Assembly (NCBI RefSeq): GCF_003885105.1
Contig: NZ_QWZQ01000004.1
Span: 1 to 64,000, forward strand
From: Lactiplantibacillus garii
GTDB taxonomy: Bacteria; Bacillota; Bacilli; Lactobacillales; Lactobacillaceae
DNA length: 64,000 nucleotides
Direction: 5' to 3'
The translations under genes and the position numbers were made by a program. Below are positions 25,873 through 35,724 of the stretch, in pieces. Numbering within the stretch: position 1 is the first letter of the stretch; each line of letters starts with the position of its first letter. The notes under the pieces are model-generated. The model had not been told where the DNA came from, searched no databases, and saw only the letters and a program-made list of their open reading frames with translations.

Positions 25873-28561
25873 ACTGATTTTTAGGTGTTAGTCGGAACTT
25901 AGCTAACCATTTTTTAGGAAACTTCGGTGGACGGACCGCCCACGTGATCAATCCCGGTAAGGTTAGTGGGACACAGAGGTTACTTAACCCGATGCCGACA
26001 AGCCCCATGACGGCCAAAGCGCGTAAGTTCGAATCGCTCATCAGGAGCAACGGCAACAGGTAAGTTAATTCAAAAAGGGTTAGTGGCCAAACGGACTGGC
26101 CAGCAAGGTAAAAGTGGCGTAAAAGTTTGGTATCGTTAAATTGACGCAACCAGCGTCTGCGGTTGACCGTGATCAGCGTTACGGCGAGCCAGTGGAAACT
26201 TAATAGGCCAACGCCCCATAAAAAGACGGCACTGCTGAGGGGCCCGTTCTTAAACCAGTGGGTCAGGAGTAACTGGGTCCAGCCCCAACTTGCTAGGCTT
26301 AATCCGGCGAGCCCGGTCGTTAAAATAACGCTCAGGGTAAACGAACTCAGGGCTAACCAGAGGCAAACGGCTAAAATGCCAAGGCCAAGTAAGGCCCATT
26401 TGATACCGTGGGTCGCGATTAACTGGTGACGAGCCGCTTGTTGGCTGGTCACGCCACTGGTTGTGACTTGAGCATGACTTAGCGGCGTCGCTGCCAGACC
26501 ATCGTTCACGACCCGTTGAACCGTGTGGAACGTTTTGAAGCTCGTGGCGCTAGTTGGCGATGAGTTTAAAGTAATGGTAAGTTGGGTCGTTAACTGGTCG
26601 CTGCTAACGTTAGTAAACAGGCTATTTTGATAGCTTGAATTAAGGTGTCCGTTAGCTGGTAAATAGAAGCTTTCGCCAATTTGGCTGTTAGCCAGCCCGG
26701 TCAAGTATGTGCTCGTTACTTTCAGCGAAGCGAGTAACGACTGCAACGCCTGGGTCGTCTTCTTTAACGACTGCCGCACTTTGTGGACTTTCCGGTCAGT
26801 CTTGCCCGCTTGTTCTGCAACCGTGTTTTGATCATCGACTAAGTCGTTAAGTAGAGTCGTCATGCGGTCGTTCAACCGGTCCAACTGGCTAAACTGACGA
26901 TTGATTCGACCGGTGTGTCCTTTAACGGTGGCCGGTTCTGCCAAAGTGTCATTAAGGGTACTTAGTTGGTCAAGGAGGTCGTCGTTGGCGGTTGCTAATT
27001 TATTTAAGTGCCCGGATAATCGATCGACGGACTTCGCGTGGCGGGCCGTTGCGGCCTGCTGCAAGTTTAGCTGAGCAGTATTGAGGCGCTTTTGCAGACC
27101 GGTCACGGTGACTTGTTTGCCCGCTAGGTCGGCGTTGATCAGTGAAATCTGATTTTTAACGTAAAACGGGCTGAGCCGGTGTCCCGTTGGCTGGGTGACT
27201 GAGACAACGCGGTTCACGTTTTTAATAACTTGTAACTTGGTGGTAACGGCGTCTAACGCTTGTAAACCCGCCTGGGTCGTGACCGGTTTGGTATTATGAA
27301 TCGTCACGACGATTGGGTCCGCCGCACCGTTGCCAAAGTGGGCGGTGAGCATTTGTTGTCCGAATTCGGCAGCCGTGAGTTCGGCCTGGCGCGCCGGGTG
27401 AAGGTTATCGTCCGCAAACTGGGCCTTCGCGCTTAACAACCCGGGAAGGACTAACAAGGCCGCGGCGAGACAACCCAAGATTGGTTGCCAGTGACTGAGA
27501 CGGGCAAACTGCCCCCACAAGTTTTTAGGACGGGGACGCCAAGCACGGGTACCCGGCCAATAAATACTTTCACCAAGTAGGGCGGTGAAAGCGTAATTGA
27601 GGGTTGGGGTTGCGAGAGTCGTAATGACCAAGACCACGGCTAACGTCCACGCCGAAGCCAGTGACATCAGCTGAGTCCGTTCTAAAACGAGTGCGAGTAA
27701 AATGAGTGGTAATAAAACGATCAACCACCGTTTGTACTGGATTGTGAGGGTAGCCAGACTCACTTGGTCGCTCTCGGTATTCAAAACGTTTTCAGCCCAG
27801 TAATCGTGCATGAAGGACCACGTTAACAGGGTCGTGACGAGTAGGCTTAAAAGTCCAATTAAGACTACGGTGTTAACCGTGAACGGTAACCGCCAAGTAG
27901 TTTGGGCGTTGGCAATGATACTTGTCGAGGTAATTAAGACGATTACCTGGGTCAGTAAGTTAATTAGTGGAACGAGCAACGAACGGAAAATAAAGCCCAG
28001 GATCAGCAGCATGACGGCACTACCGATTAAGTAAGCACTGATGACTTGGCGGACACGTTGCTCAGTATGTTGCCGGGAAACCAGTTGTGGGCTGGTGACC
28101 GCGGTGTTGATGCCGGAAACGGCAATGGCATTATTGATTTGATTGGCAATGATTGGTAAGTTGGCGGTGCTGGTTTTGACCGCGGCCAGTGCAATCTCAG
28201 TTGAACCATCACTGGCAGTAAGCAGCTGCTTATCGTTAGTCATCATTTCACTAGTCCGCAATTGTTTGATTCCGTAATCGTCCGCCTTTAAGTTTAGGTT
28301 GTTGAGGACCCGGTGGACCTGGTATTTTTGATAACTCGTTAACTTGCCGCCCGGATTATTAAAGACCAGGGTCAACGACTGGGTGCCGTTTAGGCCGTGC
28401 CCCCAGCGTTGTTGCTGCTTATTAACGACGGTCGACTGGGTTGCTTGGCTTTCCTGACGAGTCAGTAGTGACTCCAAGTTTGGTAAAATTGCAATGCTAG
28501 CAAATACTACGATGATCCAAAAAAATACAAATAAAAACTTGGCTTTTAACAACTTTCGCAT
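25871..28561 (-). CDS. MMPL/RND-family membrane transporter
   Basis: An 896-aa MMPL-type exporter with two repeats of one helix, an extracytoplasmic domain and five clustered helices. The second extracytoplasmic region holds a long Gln/Leu/Thr-rich coiled-coil segment (about residues 480-620). The tail is short and basic. ATG 28561 is preferred to a GTG at 28579, since the GGGAG of the GTG region is the ribosome site. Family members export lipids or surface-active compounds; here the envelope neighbourhood suggests a cell-surface substrate. Confidence 0.85.
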   Translation of the reverse strand: MRKLLKAKFLFVFFWIIVVFASIAILPNLESLLTRQESQATQSTVVNKQQQRWGHGLNGTQSLTLVFNNPGGKLTSYQKYQVHRVLNNLNLKADDYGIKQLRTSEMMTNDKQLLTASDGSTEIALAAVKTSTANLPIIANQINNAIAVSGINTAVTSPQLVSRQHTEQRVRQVISAYLIGSAVMLLILGFIFRSLLVPLINLLTQVIVLITSTSIIANAQTTWRLPFTVNTVVLIGLLSLLVTTLLTWSFMHDYWAENVLNTESDQVSLATLTIQYKRWLIVLLPLILLALVLERTQLMSLASAWTLAVVLVITTLATPTLNYAFTALLGESIYWPGTRAWRPRPKNLWGQFARLSHWQPILGCLAAALLVLPGLLSAKAQFADDNLHPARQAELTAAEFGQQMLTAHFGNGAADPIVVTIHNTKPVTTQAGLQALDAVTTKLQVIKNVNRVVSVTQPTGHRLSPFYVKNQISLINADLAGKQVTVTGLQKRLNTAQLNLQQAATARHAKSVDRLSGHLNKLATANDDLLDQLSTLNDTLAEPATVKGHTGRINRQFSQLDRLNDRMTTLLNDLVDDQNTVAEQAGKTDRKVHKVRQSLKKTTQALQSLLASLKVTSTYLTGLANSQIGESFYLPANGHLNSSYQNSLFTNVSSDQLTTQLTITLNSSPTSATSFKTFHTVQRVVNDGLAATPLSHAQVTTSGVTSQQAARHQLIATHGIKWALLGLGILAVCLWLALSSFTLSVILTTGLAGLSLASWGWTQLLLTHWFKNGPLSSAVFLWGVGLLSFHWLAVTLITVNRRRWLRQFNDTKLLRHFYLAGQSVWPLTLFELTYLLPLLLMSDSNLRALAVMGLVGIGLSNLCVPLTLPGLITWAVRPPKFPKKWLAKFRLTPKNQ

Positions 28562-28794
28562 TCGACTTGACGCTCCCACTTTTGATTACTTTTATTAGGA
28601 TTATCTTACCATACTATGCCGGGATTTGAGCGGTCGGTTTGGATGGACGAAACCAATCAAAGCAATTCTTTGGAGAATATGTTATTGTAAAACGCTGTCA
28701 GGTTTAGCGCGGTCAAAAATGGTTGTTAAGTCGCCATTTGGGACTAGTTAAATCAGTTAATTTATCAATACGGTTAAAACGGAGGAATGATGAA

Positions 28795-29013
28795 ATGGAT
28801 TATTCAGCGTTATTAGGACCGGATCGCTATGATCTGGCCGTTGCGTTAGCGGGGCAGTACCATTTAGACCCAAGTCAGGTCCTATTTGGTTATTTGCAGG
28901 TCGTTAGCCGGGTCACCGGGGAGCAAGCAGCCCAACAAGCCGATTTAAAAGACCCCCGGGTACGCCAAGCCATTAACACCGCGTTCGATCATTTCTTAAA
29001 GCGGCGCCATTAA
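28795..29013 (+). CDS. small conserved-looking hypothetical protein
   Basis: A 72-aa protein with a GGAGG site 9 nt before the ATG. It appears all-helical, with two amphipathic stretches (YDLAVALAGQY, SQVLFGYLQVVSRVTG) and a basic C terminus (HFLKRRH). No Cys and no membrane segment. Its stop overlaps the end of the convergent choloylglycine-hydrolase-family gene by 4 nt. I do not recognise a family. Confidence 0.65.
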   Translation: MDYSALLGPDRYDLAVALAGQYHLDPSQVLFGYLQVVSRVTGEQAAQQADLKDPRVRQAINTAFDHFLKRRH

Positions 29014-29960
29014 TTTTCCTGGTAAATGACCGGGGCGTGCCAGTTCGCCGCCATGTCCGCGGTTAAGCGGATGGTGCGTGGCTGGGACTGTTGACGCGCC
29101 ATGAAAGTATAGCATTGAGCTTGCAGGTCAATTAGGCAGCGATAATGGGTGTAGTTGTGCGTACGGTTGGTTTTAGTTGCGTCGTATGGCAGACTAACTT
29201 CGGCTAACCAGGTCAACAGGGTCGTTTTAACTTGATCTGAGTGCAGTTGGGGTGTGCCCAACCGGCGAATGGCGGTATGAACGAAGCGGTCAGTAGGTAA
29301 AGGGCTGGTTGGTAATGGTCGGTGCGCGTTTAACCATTGCTTGGCTGCCATGGTGGTGGCTGGGGTAAACTGGGCTCCGGTAACGTTTAAGTAGCGATTC
29401 AGGTTGTGGACGTGTTGCGCTAAAATTGGCGTATTGGTCAGTACCCCCACCGGATTGGCCTGCGCGCTCAAGGGGGTTGCGGTGGGTTCGATCACTACGC
29501 TATGGCCCGTCGCGTCACATAAGAACCAGTGAAAGGGATAGACCTGGTCGTCACCACCCCAGAGCTTGGCGACTAGGTTGACCCGGGGCAGATCGGCAAC
29601 TACGGCTGCAACCGACGTGTGTTCCCCGAGAACCCAGTTAATAAAGCCCTGGGGCGTTAAGTTCACGGCTCCCGGGCGTGTGGATGCTTGATAGTGAACC
29701 GCGTGTGGGAGGTACAACTCAGCACAGGTTAAACCGGCTTCGTTGATCCCGTCGGCCATGAGGCAACTATTAAAGTGTTGCGGCTGACGGCCACCCCCTA
29801 AAATGGCGTAACGGGTTCGCCGCGTCGTTTGTAAACCCGTGGGCCAAGCGTAGTGGCGGGGAAGAAAAATTGGCCGCCAGGGCGTCGTAGTTGGAAAATC
29901 CATCGTCCTGGCAAAGTAGGGGTGCTGTGCGGTATCCGTATAGGTCAGGCTAGTACACAT
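29010..29960 (-). CDS. choloylglycine hydrolase/penicillin V acylase-family protein
   Basis: A 316-aa Ntn hydrolase of the CBAH/PVA family: it begins Met-Cys-Thr-Ser-Leu, so removal of Met exposes Cys2 as nucleophile. ARTMDF follows (the bile-salt-hydrolase R-x-x-D block). GINEAGLTCAELYLP and the mid-protein Asn/Arg pattern also fit. No signal peptide, so an intracellular enzyme. It may cleave conjugated bile salts, penicillin V or N-acyl homoserine-like amides; the sequence alone does not settle this. Confidence 0.85.
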   Translation of the reverse strand: MCTSLTYTDTAQHPYFARTMDFPTTTPWRPIFLPRHYAWPTGLQTTRRTRYAILGGGRQPQHFNSCLMADGINEAGLTCAELYLPHAVHYQASTRPGAVNLTPQGFINWVLGEHTSVAAVVADLPRVNLVAKLWGGDDQVYPFHWFLCDATGHSVVIEPTATPLSAQANPVGVLTNTPILAQHVHNLNRYLNVTGAQFTPATTMAAKQWLNAHRPLPTSPLPTDRFVHTAIRRLGTPQLHSDQVKTTLLTWLAEVSLPYDATKTNRTHNYTHYRCLIDLQAQCYTFMARQQSQPRTIRLTADMAANWHAPVIYQEN

Positions 29961-30055
29961 GTAAAGACCTCCTTAGAGTTAAGTTCAGTATACGCCTGGT
30001 GGTCCGTCGTTGAGGTTAATAAACATTAGTAATCAGTAATCGAACAGACTCATTG

Positions 30056-30084
30056 TTTTCTAATTTTTAAAATCGTGCTATAAT
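30056..30084 (+). promoter_or_regulatory. asd promoter
   Basis: A perfect -10 TATAAT (30079-30084) with an extended TGC just before it, and a weak -35 TTTTCT (30056-30061) 17 nt upstream. The 35-nt untranslated leader ends at the GTG start. Confidence 0.65.
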
Positions 30085-30119
30085 GATGTTTCAATAACTA
30101 TCAAAGCGAGGTCTTCATA

Positions 30120-31178
30120 GTGAGTGGATATAACGTCGCGATTGTCGGTGCAACCGGTGCAGTTGGTGCACGGATGATCAAAATGGTGGAACAAACGAGT
30201 TTACCGGTCAATTCCGTTAAGCTTTTGGCATCAAGTCGTTCAGCGGGTAAGCAGCTACAATTCAACGGGAAACCTTTAACGGTTGAAGAAACGGTTCCCG
30301 AATCATTCGAAGGAATTGATTTGGCCCTCTTCTCAGCTGGTGGTTCCGTATCGAAAAAGTTTGCTCCCGAAGCCGTAAAACGGGGAGCGGTAGTTGTTGA
30401 CAATACGAGTGCCTTCCGGATGGATCCTAAGATCCCACTGGTGGTTCCCGAAGTTAACCCGGAAGCGTTAAAGGCACACCACGGTATCGTGGCGAACCCG
30501 AACTGCTCAACCATCCAAATGGTGGTTGCACTCGAACCAATTCGTAAAGCCTTTGGTTTGAAGCGGGTCATTGTTTCAACTTACCAAGCTGTTAGTGGTG
30601 CCGGGAACCGGGCCCTTCAAGAATTACGGGACGAAACCCAGGCTTACTTAGACGGTAAGGATATGGAAGCCCACATCCTGCCCGTTTCTGGTGACAAAAA
30701 GCACTACCCGATCGCCTTCAACGCGTTACCACAAATTGACGTGTTTGAAGAAGACGGCTACACCCACGAAGAGTGGAAAATGATCCACGAAACCAAAAAG
30801 ATCATGTTAAACGACATGGACAGTAAGGATATCAAAGTCACTGCGACCTGTGTTCGGATTCCGGTACCAGTTGCCCATTCCGAATCCATCTACTTTGAAG
30901 TTGAAGATCCTAAAGCTACGGTCAAGGACATCCAGGATGTTTTGGCCAAGGCACCCGGAATCGTTTTACAAGACGACCCGGATCACCAAATTTACCCACA
31001 AGCGCACAACGCCGAAGGTTCCCGTGACACCTTTGTTGGCCGGATTCGTCCGGACCAAGAAACGCCGCAAGCCTTCCAGATGTGGGACGTTTCCGACAAC
31101 ATGTTAAAGGGTGCCGCTTGGAACTCCGTACAAATTGCCGAAACCATGGAAAAGATGGGCTTATTGCACATGCAGTAA
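30120..31178 (+). CDS. asd: aspartate-semialdehyde dehydrogenase
   Basis: A 352-aa enzyme that reduces aspartyl phosphate to aspartate semialdehyde with NADPH, the branch point to lysine, threonine and methionine. It has VGATGAVG for NADP, SSRSAGK for phosphate, the catalytic Cys in NPNCSTIQ, and the late His in [14 protein letters not shown] start at 30120 with GCGAGG upstream. It stands alone, but its product feeds hom and metA at 56-59 kb. Confidence 0.93.
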   Translation: MSGYNVAIVGATGAVGARMIKMVEQTSLPVNSVKLLASSRSAGKQLQFNGKPLTVEETVPESFEGIDLALFSAGGSVSKKFAPEAVKRGAVVVDNTSAFRMDPKIPLVVPEVNPEALKAHHGIVANPNCSTIQMVVALEPIRKAFGLKRVIVSTYQAVSGAGNRALQELRDETQAYLDGKDMEAHILPVSGDKKHYPIAFNALPQIDVFEEDGYTHEEWKMIHETKKIMLNDMDSKDIKVTATCVRIPVPVAHSESIYFEVEDPKATVKDIQDVLAKAPGIVLQDDPDHQIYPQAHNAEGSRDTFVGRIRPDQETPQAFQMWDVSDNMLKGAAWNSVQIAETMEKMGLLHMQ

Positions 31179-31186
31179 TCGCCTTC

Positions 31187-31221
31187 AAAAGTGTCAGCGA
31201 CGCGTCGCTGACACTTTTTTT
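31187..31221 (+). terminator. asd terminator
   Basis: AAAAGTGTCAGCGAC pairs exactly with GTCGCTGACACTTTT, followed by a T-run. Confidence 0.9.
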
Positions 31222-31303
31222 GTAAAACAACGCAAGTTCGCCAAAGGTTGTTGGCGCAGATTAAACGGAACAAACCGACTTTGACACCATTGCCATAAAC
31301 AGC

Positions 31304-31349
31304 AAAGCGTCTAAATTACTCAGTTTATTTGGAGTAATTTAGACGCTTT
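31304..31349. terminator. hairpin after the DUF1801 gene
   Basis: AAAGCGTCTAAATTACTC and its exact complement around a 10-nt AT-rich loop; lies between convergent genes. Confidence 0.65.
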
Positions 31350-31363
31350 AAAGTTTTGGTGCC

Positions 31364-31711
31364 TTATTTAAGGAGGGCCAAGATAGCATGAACTAATGCA
31401 GTTGGAACCGCCTGATTTAACCCAATGTTTAAACGCTTCTGTCCGGTCGCGTACCCGGCGGTGGTGGCGGCTGTCAACAATGTTTCGGGTAAATCGACAG
31501 AAACACTGAGGCTAACGTGGACCTTATAAGCGGCAATACTAACGTAATGGCTTTCCTGCTCGTAAAACGGTAGGTTCCACTTAATTTTAGGTGTAAACGT
31601 TGGGAGTTCCGTTCGAACTTGCTGGTCGAGCGTGGTCAAGATGGTCTGCGCTTCCGGAGCGGCTTTGCACACGTAATCGGCCGTGTCCGTTACTTTATTA
31701 CGACTGGGCAT
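31364..31711 (-). CDS. DUF1801/YdhG-type protein
   Basis: A 115-aa protein with the DUF1801 layout: AAPEAQTILTTLDQQVRT, then PKIKWNLPFYEQ, VSIAAYKVHVSLSV and a C-terminal helix. The family includes small SHS2/frataxin-like-fold proteins. Cytosolic; role unknown. It follows the CorA gene on the same strand with a 14-nt gap, so cotranscription is likely. Confidence 0.8.
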   Translation of the reverse strand: MPSRNKVTDTADYVCKAAPEAQTILTTLDQQVRTELPTFTPKIKWNLPFYEQESHYVSIAAYKVHVSLSVSVDLPETLLTAATTAGYATGQKRLNIGLNQAVPTALVHAILALLK

Positions 31712-31725
31712 TGAGCGTCATCCTT

Positions 31726-32634
31726 TCACTTACGAAATGAGTTGCGCCGAAGTAACCAGATGGTCAGTGCACACAGACCGACCGCGATGGCGACGGTGAT
31801 TTCCCAGCCAAACGGGTTTTTCATGAATGGCAGGTCGACGTTCTGGCCGAAAAATCCGAAAACAATGTTCGGCATGGTCAACACAATCGAAAAAATGGTT
31901 AGTAACCACATGGTATTGTTCAAACTGTTATCCAAAATATTGGAATAGGCGTTAGACACCCGCCCAATGATGTCGGAAGCAATGTTTGCCATTTCCAACC
32001 CCTGTTGGGCTTCGACGATGATGTCGTCTAGCCGTTCTTTTTGGGACGTGGAAAATTTAACCGGTGCAAACCGTTTTAAGGATTGTAACAGGTCGTTATT
32101 ACTTTTTAGGGAAGTTAAAAAGTAAACTAACGTGGTTTCGAGATCCATTAATTGCAGGATAACGGAACGTTGAATTTGCTTTTTCATTTTAGTTTGGATA
32201 TTTTGGCGTTCTTTATTAATTTGATTAATGGCGGAAAAGTATTGGCGCGAGAGTTTATAAAGCACTTCAAAAATGTAGTCAAACGGGTGCAACACGTGCT
32301 CCCAGTCGGCATCGATCTCGTCGGCAAGCATGTCCTCCACAAAGATGGTGTTATCGGTCGTAAAGGTTAGCAAGGTGTGGTCGATCAACATAAAGCTTAC
32401 CTGTGCTGTATAAGTCCCCTCATCTTCGTTATTGGTGACTACGTCAAAGATAATGGTCGTAATGGCACTTTTGGAATCATATTCCAAACGGCCCCGTTCG
32501 TGTTGGTCGGTTGCGTAGCCCAACATTTCGTCGGTCACGTGTTCTGAACTGACCAATTGATGATAGTCATTATCAGTATAGTTATTAACAGCGACCCAGC
32601 GGAAATCGTCGCTTAATTCTTGTACTTTTATCAT
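31726..32634 (-). CDS. CorA-family divalent cation transporter
   Basis: A 302-aa protein with a large N-terminal cytosolic domain, a long helix with YFLTSLKSNNDLLQSL, and two C-terminal membrane helices. The canonical (Y/F)GMN at the end of the first helix is GFFGQNV here, so the selectivity-filter Met is Gln. The basic tail (RRNSFRK) is normal. Mg2+ uptake is the family role; the GQN change may alter ion choice. Confidence 0.85.
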   Translation of the reverse strand: MIKVQELSDDFRWVAVNNYTDNDYHQLVSSEHVTDEMLGYATDQHERGRLEYDSKSAITTIIFDVVTNNEDEGTYTAQVSFMLIDHTLLTFTTDNTIFVEDMLADEIDADWEHVLHPFDYIFEVLYKLSRQYFSAINQINKERQNIQTKMKKQIQRSVILQLMDLETTLVYFLTSLKSNNDLLQSLKRFAPVKFSTSQKERLDDIIVEAQQGLEMANIASDIIGRVSNAYSNILDNSLNNTMWLLTIFSIVLTMPNIVFGFFGQNVDLPFMKNPFGWEITVAIAVGLCALTIWLLRRNSFRK

Positions 32635-32733
32635 AGTTTTAACTTCCAGAAATTTAATTTACCTTCAATTTAACATGATTGCCGGACTAACGTAAAGGTA
32701 GATTTGTTTAATCAACGCCGGAATGCGGGGCTG

Positions 32734-33894
32734 TCACACAACGGTTGTGCGGCTAAGCCGTTCGCACCAGAGGTGGTGTTGACGGTTGAATAGGGCCAGC
32801 AGCAAGTCGTAACTCATGATCAACAAGAGCAACGAAACGCCAACTAAGTACACGTCCAGGCGATTGAGTGAAGCACTTGGCAAATCACCGAGGCGGTTAA
32901 ACAGCCACAGATCGAGAAAAAGCAGCGGTAAGCCCACGAAGTATAAGCCCCCGTAATGAATCAGCAATTGTAGCGGGTTCGCACGGCGACCGCTGACGGA
33001 ACGGACGCGACTGTTAAAAAGCAGTCCGCCAACCGTTTTTCCCGTCAGTACGGTCGGTAAGATGAAGAAGAGCAGGATGTCGCCAACGTATAGCCAGCGA
33101 TAATCGTGGGGCAAATTTAAACCGAAGTGTTTGACCAGGATAAAGTAGGCCCCGTCAAAGGCGGCAATTAGGCCCCAGTCGACGAGCAACGCGCCAATCC
33201 GGCGCCAGTTGATCGGGTGGTGGGTCCAGTTGAGCACCGTTGAGTGGTCGGTATTGCGCCACTTAGCCGGAATGAAGACCAGTGCCCAGGCGCCAACGAC
33301 ACCACCGAGCGTGTTCATCAGTAGGTCATCAACGTCAAACATTCGGTAGGCCCGGGAATAGTAGCCGTAGAGTCCCGTTAATTGGGTCGTTTCAAAAAAG
33401 AGTGAGAGGGTAAAACTACTCAGGGTAATCAACCAGAGCGGCCAGTGGTGTCGCCATTTCAAGTAGGCCCCAATTGGCATGAATAACAGGACGTTAAAAA
33501 ACGGTTGAAAGAAGCTCGACGATTTAAAAGCACTGAGCCAGGTACTGGAATCGTGCAGCTGAAACGGCGTTAGTAGTTTTAACTGGGATAAAAAGAAGAA
33601 CGGTTGTAAGTTGTACTCCGCCCCGGTCATAGCGGCAACGGAACTGCGCGTCGGCAACGGCAAAATAATGAGTAAGTAGGCCGCAGCCAGGTACCAAATA
33701 AAGGAATAGGTGCTAACCAGGTTACGCTCCGTCAAAGTCGTTTTAAGCCGCAGCTGGCCCGCTAAAATGAGAATTGCAACCAGTAAAGTTGCTAGCGGTA
33801 ATGCAAGAATGATCACGTGGACCGGTTCCAATAAAGTACTGACGACGTGACTGGAAAGTGCTAACTGATAAAGTTTGGTAATTAGTTCGTACAT
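32734..33894 (-). CDS. VanZ-like/RDD-domain fusion membrane protein
   Basis: A 386-aa membrane protein. The first part has VanZ-like helices (FFQPFFNVLLFMPIGAYLKW and ETTQL about residues 125-170, RMFDVDDLLMNTLGGVVG). The second part is an RDD domain (RRIGALLVDWGLI, LPTVLTGKTVGGLLFNSRV). Both are common in Firmicutes; the combination suggests an envelope or osmotic/teicoplanin-type role, but none is proven. Confidence 0.85.
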   Translation of the reverse strand: MYELITKLYQLALSSHVVSTLLEPVHVIILALPLATLLVAILILAGQLRLKTTLTERNLVSTYSFIWYLAAAYLLIILPLPTRSSVAAMTGAEYNLQPFFFLSQLKLLTPFQLHDSSTWLSAFKSSSFFQPFFNVLLFMPIGAYLKWRHHWPLWLITLSSFTLSLFFETTQLTGLYGYYSRAYRMFDVDDLLMNTLGGVVGAWALVFIPAKWRNTDHSTVLNWTHHPINWRRIGALLVDWGLIAAFDGAYFILVKHFGLNLPHDYRWLYVGDILLFFILPTVLTGKTVGGLLFNSRVRSVSGRRANPLQLLIHYGGLYFVGLPLLFLDLWLFNRLGDLPSASLNRLDVYLVGVSLLLLIMSYDLLLALFNRQHHLWCERLSRTTVV

Positions 33895-34195
33895 GACGAC
33901 GCCCCTTAAATTAAGGTACAGGATTCAAGCTGAAGTTTGCTATTTTGAGCATACCATGTGTCCGGTTACTTTTAAATTAATATCATTAAATTAGGCAAAT
34001 GTTAACCTTAGTGGTGGGACGAAATGTGACCCGAAGCAATTTAATTATCAACGATAATGACGCAAAATTAATGATTTATGTCGTTCCACCGGGTGAATCA
34101 AATTATCGTGTTAGAATGATTTGTTTAATATTAGTAAATAATATATATGCTTGTCTGGAATAACATGGTTAATGAATTAAAGGAGTTTTTTACGC
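33895..34195. other. AT-rich promoter region of the PNAG-type operon
   Basis: A 301-bp gap with a long-range inverted repeat: GGTGGGACGA (34013-34022) and TCGTTCCACC (34081-34090), one mismatch, with AT-rich sequence between. The promoter of pgaC and the divergent promoter of the VanZ gene must lie here. No gene is seen. Confidence 0.5.
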
Positions 34196-35419
34196 ATGTG
34201 GGTTATTAACGTAATGAATGATTTTGTGATTGGTTATCCAATTTTGGTAGCGGCGATTTGGATCATCGGGTGTTTGTATTTTGGGCGCCTACAACGATCT
34301 GAGCACCGTCCCGAATTAACGACGCAAACTTCGCCGTTAGTCTCGATATTGGTACCAGCACATAATGAGGAGGACACGCTGAAGGGGGCCGTTGCGTCGA
34401 TTGCGGCGTTACACTATCACCATTTTGAAGTGATTTTGATTGATGACAAGAGTGACGATCAAACGTTAGCAATGATGTACGCGTTGCAGAAAACTTACCG
34501 GGCTAAGTTTACGATCAAGGTTGTCCCAATTGACGTTAACCAGGGGAAGGCTAACGCGCTTAATCAGGGACTAAAAGTTGCCAAGGGTGAATACGTGCTT
34601 GGAATTGACTCGGATTCGATCTTGGACTACCAATCGTTAACCGAACTCGTCGAAACGCTAAACAGTGACCAACGGATCGGCGCGGTGGCGGGCAAGCCCG
34701 TTGTCCGTAATCGCACGACTATTTTGGGACGATTACAGCTATTGGAGTACATTGGCGTGATCGACATTATTAAAAAAGCCCAGGCGTTCTTAGCTGGACG
34801 GATCACGACCGTTTCGGGTGTGATCGTTGCGTTTCGGCGGGAAGCCCTAGACGCAGTCGGTGGGTGGAACGCGGCCGTGATGACTGAAGATATTGACATT
34901 ACCTGGCGGATGTACCGGCACGGCTGGCAAGTTCGTTACGAACCACGGGCGATTTGTTGGATCTTAGTGCCGGAGTCCATTCGTAACCTGGTTAAACAAC
35001 GGCAACGCTGGTCGCGTGGTGGCCTGGAAGTATTGGCTAGTAACCGTGACGTCCTGTTACACGGTTCTTTGAGCAAACGGGCGCTGCTATCCGAAACGAT
35101 TATTAGTAATTTGTGGGCGATCTGTACCGCGTTAAGCCTAATTTCATGGGTGTTAAACTTGATTTTTGTGCACACCGTTCAGTTGGATGGGGATATTTTA
35201 CTCATTTTATTGATCATTAGTTTCACTCAATTTGGGATTGGCTTCCGTGCTTCACAAGACGCAGCTTATTTACAGTGGCGTGATTTCTTATTAGTGCCCA
35301 TCTATATTTTATACTACTGGATGATCAACCTGGTAAGTTGTATCGCCGCCGCGGTTTCGTTTGTCTTGGACCCGGACCGTATCGGGACCTGGACTAGTCC
35401 GGATCGGGGGTTGAAATAA
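34196..35419 (+). CDS. pgaC: PNAG synthase-type glycosyltransferase family 2
   Basis: A 407-aa processive GT2 enzyme. An N-terminal helix is followed by VSILVPAHNEE, IDDKSDD, GIDSDS (DxD), MTEDIDITWR (TED) and the QRQRWSRGG motif, then three to four membrane helices. These are the hallmarks of PgaC/IcaA, which polymerise UDP-GlcNAc into poly-beta-1,6-GlcNAc across the membrane. It leads a three-gene operon, followed by a small membrane protein and a deacetylase. Shine-Dalgarno AAAGGAG. Cellulose- or hyaluronan-type products are less likely given the deacetylase partner. Confidence 0.88.
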   Translation: MWVINVMNDFVIGYPILVAAIWIIGCLYFGRLQRSEHRPELTTQTSPLVSILVPAHNEEDTLKGAVASIAALHYHHFEVILIDDKSDDQTLAMMYALQKTYRAKFTIKVVPIDVNQGKANALNQGLKVAKGEYVLGIDSDSILDYQSLTELVETLNSDQRIGAVAGKPVVRNRTTILGRLQLLEYIGVIDIIKKAQAFLAGRITTVSGVIVAFRREALDAVGGWNAAVMTEDIDITWRMYRHGWQVRYEPRAICWILVPESIRNLVKQRQRWSRGGLEVLASNRDVLLHGSLSKRALLSETIISNLWAICTALSLISWVLNLIFVHTVQLDGDILLILLIISFTQFGIGFRASQDAAYLQWRDFLLVPIYILYYWMINLVSCIAAAVSFVLDPDRIGTWTSPDRGLK

Positions 35420-35724
35420 TGACACCAGCACCAAAACGGCACTACGTTATTCGAAAAAAAACGAGCCGGCCACGAACCCTTGGGCGCGTCATCATGCTGG
35501 TCGCGCTATGGTTTTTCGTGGCGTTCGTTATCGTTGTTAACTTAAGTTTTATTTTTCACGTTTACAGTGATTCGTTAGTTAGTTTTTATTTGTTATTAAA
35601 CCTTGATTACAAGTTGTACGGCATTGTGCTCGGTATTATCGCGTTAGTTTCACTGGCGGTCGGTTTGTACGCAGCAATGCGCTTAAAAAAGTTACGGGGG
35701 CGGACGCACAGTGAAGAGAAGTAG
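35419..35724 (+). CDS. PgaD/IcaD-like small membrane partner
   Basis: A 101-aa protein with two membrane helices (VIMLVALWFFVAFVIVVNL; YGIVLGIIALVSLAVGLY) and basic termini. The start overlaps the pgaC stop (TAATG) and the end overlaps the deacetylase start by 14 nt. Size, helix pattern and position match PgaD/IcaD, which assists the synthase; sequence similarity alone is weak. Confidence 0.7.
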   Translation: MTPAPKRHYVIRKKTSRPRTLGRVIMLVALWFFVAFVIVVNLSFIFHVYSDSLVSFYLLLNLDYKLYGIVLGIIALVSLAVGLYAAMRLKKLRGRTHSEEK

